Source: Lepidonotus clava (Eukaryota; Annelida; Polychaeta; Phyllodocida; Polynoidae). From it: DNA of 64,000 bases. Where the stretch lies: the NCBI GenBank assembly GCA_936440205.1, contig OW387136.1:19006788-19070787 (forward strand), written 5' to 3'. Each line of letters starts with the position of its first letter. Position 1 is the first letter of the stretch. Under the pieces are notes generated by a model. That model saw only the letters and a list, made by a program, of their open reading frames with translations, did no database searches and was not told where the DNA came from. Shown here piece after piece: positions 22,639-33,800 of this stretch. A program made the position numbers and the translations under genes.

Positions 22639-24218
22639 ACTTATCTCAATGTTATATCCTAGCACCTTGGACCACTTGGCCAACCCTCCCCTCATATGGC
22701 TTCTCATATATCGATGTAAATGAAATATCACAACCAGACTGTCATGAACTTGAATACTACGATATTTTTAAGGAAATGATTGACAGATTTGAAGACCATT
22801 AAAGGTGGAGAATGTTCTTTTATTTTTATCACAAAAGCCTAATTTACAGCAAGAAAATGCCTCCATTGAAAGGAACAGCTCTATTTAATGTACTTATGGT
22901 AAAGACCCGAGGGGGCACAGTGTTCTTACCCACTATCAAACTACTGCCCCTGCTTTTTGTCACTGCATGACGGCTGAATTTCATTGACTGTCTCTCATTT
23001 TTGGTGTATGTTGAGCACTCCCCAAAACATCAGAGTGTCTCCATACCACAAAATAGACATAACTCACCAAAATTGAAGTGAAATCTACAGATAAAACTGC
23101 CATTAGTTTTGTGTGTAAAGTAATGTAATCAATAAGGCTTTCAAGTTACGTGCCCTATTTTATTCTACGGAAGTAGTTCTCTGGCCCCATAATTGGCATA
23201 AAGTGGCTGACAGTGCCTCAATTTTGACATTCACTGCATTGCTTTACGAGACCACTTGGCATTTCACTTTCAAGACCCGAGTGCCCCCCCCCCGGGTCCT
23301 AGATCTCAAAATTATGTAAGATATTATTAATACACTGAGAAAGTTCAATTATTTAAACAATCCATTAATACAGGGACGTATTGTAAATACTGTGGCCACA
23401 ATAGCCATGGGCCGTTTTGGTAAATATCAGAGTCATTGTAAAACGTATGGCATCCTTTTCCTGAAACGACTTGTATAAAAATGCAAAATATTCTTCTTAC
23501 ATGTGTGAATTAATACAATGATTGCCTGGTAAAAGCACCCAGATTATATATAATGTTGTCATGATATTGCATATTAGGCTCTGCATTAAATACCTTTTTT
23601 ACATGAGTGCGGTACATTTGTATAAAATATCAATATTTACATTCATCATAAATTATGAAAAATAAACATTCTAGAAGTCTATAACATCTATAGCTTTTTC
23701 AATTCTTGTGATTCGCTTGTATTTTGATTAAGGCTTCTCGCCTTTTATCCAGAAAATGCCAATAAACATTTCAACTAATATCATGGTTTTATAGCTTCCA
23801 AAAGTGTTATTTTTTAAGACGACGACTTGAACTGATGTATTTATTTTACTGAAATATCATAGTTATAGCACCATTCTACGATCACCTAAGAGCAAGCTAT
23901 TTAAACTCCAAGGATGTGATTTTCTGTTCCAGGTTGCACGGTTGAATAGTTTCCTCTATGGTGGATACAACTGCAGTTTCTTTTCATTTTATAACAAGAA
24001 CTGTCATCTCTTCAACCACATGAAACCATTATCCACTATTAAGTTAATATACCTTGGGACATGTTACTAAAATGTTATGCCGGGAAAGATTCCCTTTAAA
24101 ATAATTATCAAACTAAAAGAGGGCTACATCAAAACTTTCTGGTATCTTCGTAGCAGTCACGTTCAGTTTCGTCAAGATAGTCTGAAGCGCATCGACTGGA
24201 CACAGAAATAATATACGA
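22639..24218. other. Intergenic between the two genes
   Basis: About 1.6 kb of mostly AT-rich sequence. The end of another TTAA-type element (GATTCCCT then TTAA at 24096-24099) is visible, but its partner end is not clear. No exon recognised. Confidence 0.35.
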
Positions 24219-24224
24219 TTTATT
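24219..24224 (-). promoter_or_regulatory. Candidate polyadenylation signal of the TRPC gene
   Basis: AATAAA on the minus strand about 480 bases downstream of the channel stop codon. Position plausible; chance occurrence possible. Confidence 0.3.
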
Positions 24225-24569
24225 GAAAATATATCCAATAGCATTTGGACAATCGTATTATGTCTACCTTCATGCGATCCATTTTCCCATAAAATGGTTG
24301 GGAAAATTATTGTGAATTGCAAATTATATAATAAATATAGATGGCAATTCCTTTTCTTATTCCTTTTCGGAGACAATTCTGTACAATTATCATATAAAAT
24401 ACAGCAGCAAGAGGCTGTCTGTCGGGGGCGTAGCCAACCCCCAAAGCAAAGGGGGTTCCCAAGCATAACTGAGTGGTCCCATGTAGATTCAAGTGGGTTC
24501 CATTTTTTCCCGCAGTATGTCTTATATATATTCTTTTATATATTTTGGGAAATCAAATATGATTCTAGA

Positions 24570-24717
24570 CACCCAGGAACTCCCCTGTCTAGGCTACTTG
24601 AGTCTGTGCCGCTAAGGGCTGTGGGTCTACACTTCGAAGGGTCCCAGACACACAGGAATCCCCCTGTCTAGGCTACTTGAGTCTGTGCCGCTAAGGGCTG
24701 TGGGCTACACTTCGAAG
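24570..24717 (-). repeat. 79-bp tandem duplication over the TRPC stop codon
   Basis: Two near-identical copies (about 24570-24638 and 24649-24717) lie 79 bp apart. The gene-proximal copy contains the last codons and stop of the channel; the other lies in the 3' UTR and still carries the same end-of-frame sequence. Only a few bases differ, so the duplication looks recent. Confidence 0.85.
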
Positions 24718-24887
24718 GAGCCGTTGCGGTCCACCCCGTCCACCACCATAGTGAGGCGCGGCTCCTTGAGACTCGGGGCCTGGCGCAGACTGCCCGACAG
24801 GTCGGTCGGACTCCCGCCCTGCTCCAACGCTCGCCGTCGGGCTCCACGCATTTTCCAGTATCGTTTTCGTAACCGTTCCATTAGAGC
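24705..24887 (-). CDS. TRPC exon 11: C-terminus
   Basis: Residues 836-895 and stop at 24705-24707. ALMERLRKRYWKMRGARRR matches the M-x-x-L-x-K-R-Y of the CIRB (calmodulin/IP3-receptor binding) region. The end NGSFEV has hydrophobic residues at the last and third-last positions, as in class II PDZ ligands. The tail is short for the family. The acceptor ACATTAAAG is weak in pyrimidines just before the AG but fits in phase 0. Confidence 0.85.
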   Translation of the reverse strand, partial: ALMERLRKRYWKMRGARRRALEQGGSPTDLSGSLRQAPSLKEPRLTMVVDGVDRNGSFEV

Positions 24888-27800
24888 CTTTAATGTAAAT
24901 AATAAAGACACTTAGATCAGACTAACGAATATAATATAGATAGGTTAAGGTATGAATTGTTATTGACCAACCTTGGTTTTAGGTTATTTTGTAAAGTTTT
25001 ATAACTAAATACGATCACACGTTGATCTTTTGCCTTTTGTAACTGAGACCGATATATTTATGGCATTACCAATATGATTTTAATTATTGTTTTGAGTATA
25101 CTTTTTTTTATACTCCCTTGATACAATTATGAGATCCCCTATCAATTTAGACGAACATCATTCAAACATTAATAATTGCTGTATTTTGCCACGATTTTCC
25201 CTTTTTTCCAGAAAGTTTCCCATGAATGATAAATATGAAGTTATTTATTTGAAAAGTCAACTAAATTTGAGAGGGATAAAATCAATAAAACTATGATCAC
25301 TAGAGAATTCCATTGGCATTCATTTGACACAGAGGGTGTATTTTTAGGTTGATTCTTTTTGTTGAGTTATTCTTTTTGTCAAGATGTTCTTTAAAAACAA
25401 AATAAATAAAAACAAAAAACATAGATATGTCAAATATGTGGCTGGATGTCGGCCGGCTATGGCCGCAGTGGGGAAGCTAACCTCGGGCGGTTTTGGCCAG
25501 ATTGGGGTCTATCATTTATTACCCTGCAAACAACTGTTCTCTGACTACACTTACTGTGGTGTCTTTTATCTTGTTTTTGGATGGTTTTCTCTCAAAGACC
25601 TTGCAGCACCCACAGGAGCCCTGGTTGACACATGGGGCCTTGGCGCACTTAGCGAGCAGGGCGCGGATTGGCATCAGGTTGAACGGTGGGCACAGCACGC
25701 CGATCTCGTTCAGGTAGTTCATGAAGAGACGGGTCCGCGCGAACTTCCACTCCGTATCAGCGTTTGCCTGCAACAGTTGTACAGTGGTTGTATAAACTGG
25801 CAATTTCTGAATGTGAAGGATGGTGCGAATTGAATAACGAGATTAAAAAGTGTCCCTATCACCAAGTTATGCATGTCATATATCTATGGGTTATGTAAAA
25901 TTTTGCACATTAAATTCTGAATTCTTACAATTTGGTAAAGATTACAGTAGCAATAAGGGGATGGGCCTACCTCAGCACTGTTGTAAGAGTACAGCAATAT
26001 GGAGTTAGTCTGACCTCAATTCCGTAAGGGCAGCAGTAAGGGGGCTTGGACTACCTCAATTATGTAAGGGCAGCAATAAGGCAATAAGGGGATTGGGCCT
26101 ACCTCAATGTTGTAGGGGCAGCAATAAGGGGGTTGGGCCTACCTCAATGTTGTAGGGGCAGCAATAAGGGGGTTGGGCCTACCTCAATGTTGTAGGGGCA
26201 GCAATATGGGGGTTGGGCCTACCTCAATGTTGTAGGGGCAGCAATAAGGGGGTTGGGCCTACCTCAATGTTGTAGGGGCAGCAATAAGGAGGTTGGGCCT
26301 ACCTCAATGTTGTAGGGGCAGCAATAAGGGGGTTGGGCCTACCTCAATGTTGTAGGGGCAGCAATAAGGGGGTTGGGCCTACCTCAATGTTGTAGGGGCA
26401 GCAATATGGGGGTTGGGCCTACCTCAATGTTGTAGGGGCAGCAATAAGGGGGTTGGGCCTACCTCAATGTTGTAGGGGCAGCAATAAGGGGATTGGGCCT
26501 ACCTCAATGTTGTATGGGCAGCAATAAGGGGGTTGGGCCTACCTCAATGTTGTAGGGGCAGCAATATGGGGGTTGGTTCTACCTCAATGTTGTAAAGGTA
26601 GAGATAAAGGGAAAGGCCAACCTCAATGTTGTGGCTGGAGAAATAAGGGGCTTTATTGTGTATGTGTCAGCAATAAGGGGATGTCCTTACCTCAATGTTT
26701 TTGTAGGATTACATTAATAAGGAAATGTCCATACCTCAATGTCATGAGGATAGCAATAAGGGGATGTCCTTACCTCAATGTTGTTGTAGGATTACATCAA
26801 TAAGGAAATGTCCCTACCCCAATGTCATGAGGATAGCAATAAAGGGATGTCCTTACTTCAATGCTGTTGTAGGATTACATCAATAAGGAAATGTCCCTAC
26901 CTCAATGTCACGAGGGCAGCAATAAGGGGATGTTCTTACCTCAATGTTGTAGGATTACATCAATAATGAAATGTCCCTACCTCAATGTCATGAGGAAAGC
27001 AATAAGGGAATGTCCTTACCTCAATGTTGTTGTAGGAGTTGGCCATCATGGCGATGAGCATGTTGAGTAGGACGACGATGACGGTGATGTGGTAGGCGCC
27101 GTACATGATGTAGCCGACGATCTCCGTCAGGCGGTGATTGGTCATCGTCATGTTGCCCCCTGGCCCGTTGACCGCTGCCCGGCCGCCCGAGTTGCCCAGC
27201 ACCAGGTCGGCGTTCTCCTCTCCACCGTAGTTAAACAGGTCCCAGAAGAGCCGTTTGTACGCCTCCTGTAGGCTGCCAGGATAAGGAAGATGTAGGAATA
27301 TAGATAATATGTAATAGACATAGTTTTGAGTAATGTGAATCACATTTCACATTCATTTTGGGAATGCAATTCACATTCACACTCATTTTGAGAATGTGAG
27401 TTGCATTCACTTTCACTTCTGTGAGTGCAATTCACATTCACATTCACTTTGGGAAAAGTGACTTGCATTCACTTTTACTTCTGTGAGTGCAATTCACACT
27501 CACATTAACTTTGGGAAAAGTGACTTGCACTCACACTTATTTTGGGGAATGCAATTCCCACTCACATTTAAACTGTGCCATGTGGCAGGTATTAGAGTGC
27601 TTTTTAGACTATTTCTGTGGCATTAATATACATGTTTATCATGCCAAACCATGCCACCTATGTGTATCTAAATGTTTGTACTTCTATTTAGGTATTATTG
27701 TTACTTGTTACTCTAAATTTGGTGCAAAACTGTGTTGCGGCCGACTCCCCCTGGTGTCATTTGGGAGAAACTCATTTTGAGTGTTTTTCACATCTATTAT

Positions 27801-30800
27801 GGTTGTATTTCGTTAATATTATTTTAAATATGACATGTAGTATCTTCATTTTCGCATCAAAATGTGTAACTTGTTATACTGTATGATCTTGTAATGTTAT
27901 TTCATACCTAAGTTTTGTACTTTAAGCCACAAAGTGGCATTACTTTACAACACCTGTAAAACACCTCTAATGTTATGACACTCTTTTAGCAAACCCTGAG
28001 TGTGTTTTACCATCTTCACCTACTCTGGCGAGTCAGGTCAGGCTATCTTGTTGGTTTAAAGAGATTTGTTAAAGTGAACCTTTGTTTAAATAAAACTGGA
28101 TCTCAGACAAATTTCTGCCTTTGGTTGAATATTATTAGTTGAAGCTTATCCTAGAAAATATAGAACCATTACATAATATTTGTGTTTGCCCAAATTGAGA
28201 TATGCCGACAGCGGGCAGAGCGGATCCAGAATTTTGAAAAAGGTGGGGGGGGGGGCACTATTGGACAAAATCTTCCTTACATGAATTTTTGGCAGAATTT
28301 TACATTAAATAAGTCTAAAATTGGTCAAGAAAAACAGAGGGTGCGCACCCCCACGTCCCCCTCTAAATCTGCCACTGGCGGTATATAGTTAAGGATTCAT
28401 TCTAGAGTTAGCAACTAATAAAATGTCACTGTATCTGAAGTAACTGTTTAACAATGGAGATAGATAAGACATCATGTGAATTTATGGTTTAACTATGACA
28501 ATGCAATATGTGATATGACATTAGTGTAACAGCATAGACCTTCTATCGACACCTTGGTCGACAAATGAACAATAAACAAATGTGCCCCACCATTGCATTG
28601 TGTGGAAATACCAGGTCAGCATTAATATTGTATCATTTATGAATTTCTGCTGTATCTAGCCATTGCATACTCGCGTCGCCTCTGATACTCCTCCAACCAT
28701 CATCCTTGGGACTTTGCTTTCTTTAGCTGTTTAGGCCGTAACTAGAAAAACAATTTGACATCAGAGAATCTACCTAAGAATGTATGTGTAGAGTATCTTA
28801 AAGCGGGTTTGATCAAAGGGGGAGAGAGGGATAAAATGTCTGTGCATTTACCTGGTGAAGGCCTCATTCTGTGTATCGGTTTGGTTGGTCTCTATGTTGA
28901 AGGCCGTGAGTCCCTTGTAGCCAGAGTATAGGTAGGCCAGTCCCATGGCGAAGGCCGACAGCACCACCAGGAAGAGCACCATGAACTTGAGCACGTCGAA
29001 GATCATCTTTTTGAGCGATACCTGCAGCGGGCCGAGCGTGCTGCTCACCTTGAAGAAGGAATACACCTGTACCACCGTCAGCGTGCACGCGCATGCGCCG
29101 AACACCTCGGCCCAAAGGAAGATGTCCATGCCCTGCATCTCGGCCCGACTCAGCGTGGGTCCAGGGCGCACGCGGGCGTCTATGGCCAGTACAAAGAGTA
29201 TTATGTACTGGATCCAAAAACACACCAACATGATGAGTTCAAAGATCCTCCAGTTGGAGTTCTCGGCGTTCGTTAGGATGAGCCGACAGCGGTCCCGGCG
29301 GCGCACGCTCATCTTGGCGTAGCGCATCGAGAGACCTATCACCCATATGAAAATAAAATAGTCCAGGGCGCTGAGGGGTTCCCCTCGTTCGGCTTTTAAC
29401 CCGAGGGACACTTTTAAAAACAACATCAGTAGGAAGTAGATGAATGAGCACATGTCGAGGATGAACTTGTTGGCGGCAGGCTTGACGAAGCGCTCGATGA
29501 AGTGGAGGCGGAAGAGGTAGAGGATGAAGATGATGGGCATGAAAGCGAAGAGCAGGAAGGTGTAGAGGAGCAGGCGCAGGTGGTGGAATTTGAGCTGGCA
29601 CACCCAGTCGGGCAGGCCGCGGTACCACTCGTTCTGCATCATCTGCTGGCAGTGGGGATGGGACACAAACTGAAACAGAAACTCATTCAGATTAACTGCC
29701 AATCCTATTCTAATGGAGAAGAAAAGTGAGCTGGAAAGATATTTTCTCACATCAGTAGTACAGACGATTGAAACTGAAACAAAATGGGACCGATCCCGTT
29801 TTCCCTGTTTTTAGGTGCAATCCCTTTTCAGGTACAGATATTTTCTCACATCAGTAGTACAGACAATTGAAACTGAAACAAAATGGAACCGATCCCGTTT
29901 TCCATTTATATGCCTTATATTCTCGAACGCTTCTTATTCACATGGAGGATGGGGTAGGACTATGCACACAATGGTATATCGGTCACTTGCAACCATTTAG
30001 CAAAGTATTCATAATAATATTATTTGTACCGATGCCTTGCTCTTTGCTGGCTTCCACTTAACAGATAGAAAAGGTTCGAAGTTGTTTCAAAAGTTGATAG
30101 TTGTTAAAGTCACAATAGTATAAAAAGGCTTTCTAACCTAGACGTTTAAGTCGTATCTTAGTATGACTATAATCTTTGTAATTGATCTCTTATGTGAAAG
30201 AAACTAAATTTGCCTTCTTAAAGTATATCTTAGGCGGTTTGAAGTTCATCAGATAGAGACAAACTGGGCGCAGCGCAGTACGACCTGTGCGGCGCGGTGG
30301 GGCACAGGACATCAGTGAAACTAATCATTCGCGCCATGGCGAATACCACCGCGCCACTCATTTGACCAATATTTTTGAGGACATATAAATAATAATGTTA
30401 ATTCGATATCAAATAGAAATGGCGGGCTTCAGTGGCCGTCTCACCTCCTTCTGGTTGAAGTGGATGGCGAGAAGGAGGCGGGGGTAGCGGGCCTCGTGGT
30501 ACTTGGTGCGGTGGGTCCACTCTATGCCGTTAGTCGCCCCGAACAGAGTGTGAACCTCGTCCACCGACCGGCACAGGGTCAGCAGGGTGCTGGCGAACTT
30601 CTGACACTTCTTACTGATCGCCTGGTACTGGGCCTAAAGCACAATGAAAAAGATATTGGTCATTGGTCTTTTACTAGACGGTATTTGTCACCGTTGTATC
30701 ATAAACCAACTTTTGTGCGTTTTGGTGCGGCAATGACATATTTTAAGGACAATGACGTCATTGACCTTTAAAGTTATCATGAGGAACCACCGCTTACGGA

Positions 30801-33800
30801 CTACTGTTGATAGTTCTATACCGATGATGCTTTTTTATAATTCCAATCAAGTATCAAATTCTTTGATATTCTTCTTTAGAGATGCGTACCGTGCATGGTA
30901 CACATAGCTACATTCCTAGGAATATGTTGATGTAATCAATATGAACAGGTCAATTCTTATGTATTATGTTTTACATTATCAATATGCAGTTGCAAGAGCA
31001 GACTCACGCAGTAGGCAGGGTCGACGACCTGCCGCTTCTCCATGAGGTCACTGATGACGAAAGCCTCCAGCAGGGGGTCGTCCACTCCCGTGTGGAAGAG
31101 GTAGGCGGGGCTGGAGAGGGCCTTGTAGACCTCCACGGCCTGCCGACAGTCCTCAATAGTCTGCCGCCCCACCGAGTTGAGGCGCTCCTGACAGACAACG
31201 CAGCTCCCGGGGAATAGGCACTCCTTCTCTGTAAGGGACATGTATATAGTACAGACCAAGGGGGACATGTATATAGTACAGACCAAGGGGGACATGTATA
31301 TAATACAGACCAAGGGGGACATGTATAGTACAGACCAAGGGGGACATGTATAGTACAGACCAAGGGGGACATGTATATAGTACAGACCAAGGGGACATGT
31401 ATATAGGACAGTCCAAGGGGGACATATAGTGCAGACTAAGGGGGACATGTATAGTACAGACCAAGGGGGACATGTATATAGTACAGACCAAGGGGGACAT
31501 GTATATAGTACAGACCAAGGGGGACATATAGTACAGACCAAGGGGGACACTTATAGTGCAGAACAACATGAAGCAATTTGTTAATGTCCCTCTTTGCACT
31601 TGCTTTCAAGGGCTTAGCCTGAGATAAGGGTGTGCGCAAACCAGGGCAATAACAATTGTTGAGTGCACCCACAGTCTGCACTTGATTTATTTCATGTTAA
31701 GAATATTGAGAATGTTGTGGAAATTAATTGATATGTCAAAAATTGAAATAACATGCACAGACAGGTATTATGGCTCTTCGGGACAATAACAGATCCGGGG
31801 TCTGAGAGGGCAGGACAATGTTGGATGTATAGGGGCTGGAATCCTGATATAGAATAAAAATTTATATTACAGACCAAGGGGGCATGAAGCAATTTGATAT
31901 TGCCTCTGTTTTCACTCACTGTCGAGGGCTTTTGCCTGAGACATGGGTGTGTGCAAACCAGGGAAATAGCAACAATTGTTGAGTGCACACATGATCTGTA
32001 TGTAATTTACCCCTATACCAAAACACTGAGAATGTTGTTAATTGACTGACAACACAAACATTGGTATAAAGGTGCACAGACAGTTAACACAGCTCGGATT
32101 AACATCCGCTTTTGAGAGGGCAGGACAATAGTAAAAGGTTTAGGGGTTGGCACCTTTATATTGTAGTAAGAAGACACTTTTATGGAGTATATGATGATGT
32201 CACAAAATGCGTAGAAGAAAATGATTACGCGTTTTTTAACAATATTGATATCAACAGTGTACAGAGAATTTTACTATTTCAAATATAGACCTCACATATA
32301 GGAAGAATTGACAAACTGTCTCCCCTGTACAACAGTATATAAAAGGCAATGTCCAGGCCCATACCCAGAGCCCCCCCCCCCCCCCCCCCCAGAGCACCAG
32401 TCATTATTAGTTCCACCCAGGTGGAAATGTTTCCTTCTTCAAAATCCTTTATATTCAACAAATTCACTGAAACACTTCAACTAAAATATTCTTTTCTTTT
32501 TCAATAGCCTTTGAAATCTCACCTGCATCTGGTTAATTCAACAGTCAAGAGTCCTAATCAACCCTTAAGAATGTAAATGTGTTATGTATACCATATAAAG
32601 AAAAGATTATTTTATTAACCACATGATTCAGTAGACATATACTGTTATGACAAAATCATCTACCTTGGTCCTAGTCTTTTTTTCTATGAAAAATAGAATA
32701 AGTATGAAGTTTGATAAATATACATCCCCCACTGATGGGGTTGCCCCACCATATTCATATCCAAATCTAAATATTCCTTGATGCATAGTGGTCTGACTTT
32801 ATGTATACATGGGACATGCTCTGCTCCCATTTATACAATAAAATTGTACATGGAACTTATGAAGTATTTTCCCAATAGTATTCCCCCCTAAATATAGAAG
32901 AGTTCCACTTTTTGGAACTCCCCCCCCCCCCTGCTGCCAACCCTGGTAACGGCCCTGGGGCATATAGGGCCATATACTGAAATACACCAGGTGTCAGTGC
33001 CGGAACTAGTTACAAGTATATCCGGAATCTGAAGTATGACTAGACAATGACGATGAAGGGAGGTATTGACATACTTACTGGTCACAGGGTGGATGGATGG
33101 ACAACACCGAGTATACAGCATTTCTATTATTTCAGCTCTGTCCAACTGGGCAGCTAACACCATTGGCTTGATGTCCTGAAAGATATATTGAGGTGTCTTA
33201 TATAACTGATATTTGCTTCTTTTAACATAATAGGGCCCTATGTGTTCGCGCCTTAGTTGTTTTTTCCCCTAACATACCGGTAAGTAAATATAAACTGGAG
33301 CGTCCAGTTTTTTTCTGTGATAAGTGGGTTAACCTGGGTCGTAGACAGCAAGTAATTCACTGCAAGCTTTCATTCCACTGAAGCGCTCTAATACAATTTC
33401 TTTTTGCCAACAGGCATCTAATGGCTATGTTCCGAGGAATTCTTCTTTTCTATGTGAAAATGCCTCAGGGTGACCCCATTTTTTTTGTTTCTGTGTGCTT
33501 AACTGTGTGTGCTCCGCTTCAGGGAGCATGGGTGGATGGTGGGGGTGGTCGTATGTCCCATTCCAATATCAGAAATGCTTTGTCGCATTTCAATATATTT
33601 TCAATTCCCATGCTATCAAAATCAACACCATCTCTCACACATTTCAAGGGTTATTTTAATGCTGTACCTTAAATCTTCGTATTCTTTGTATCTGCAAAGT
33701 ATTACACATACAATCCCAACCGGCGCTATTATACCAACATAGCACTGACAAACTAAAGAATCAATTCATCAGACTGTTTTCCAAGAGTCTGTGTAAATTG

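Noticed and set aside
25384-25833. 149-codon plus-strand open frame
   Set aside because: It lies opposite TRPC exon 10 with the TRP box. No domain, and the antisense frame is explained by the GC-rich exon.
25965-27019. Regular 40-bp units resembling a CRISPR array
   Set aside because: There are no unique spacers: the whole 40-bp unit is repeated, in an animal intron, and derives from the neighbouring exon end.
28864-29628. Second-frame minus-strand open frames of 119 and 129 codons
   Set aside because: They overlap TRPC exon 8 in another frame and are low-complexity (His/Pro/Leu-rich); the real frame encodes S1 to S5.
30957-31599. Minus-strand frames of 128-197 codons rich in MSPLVCT repeats
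   Set aside because: The repeated peptide is only the minisatellite in translation; just the exon 6 part (31008-31228) is coding.
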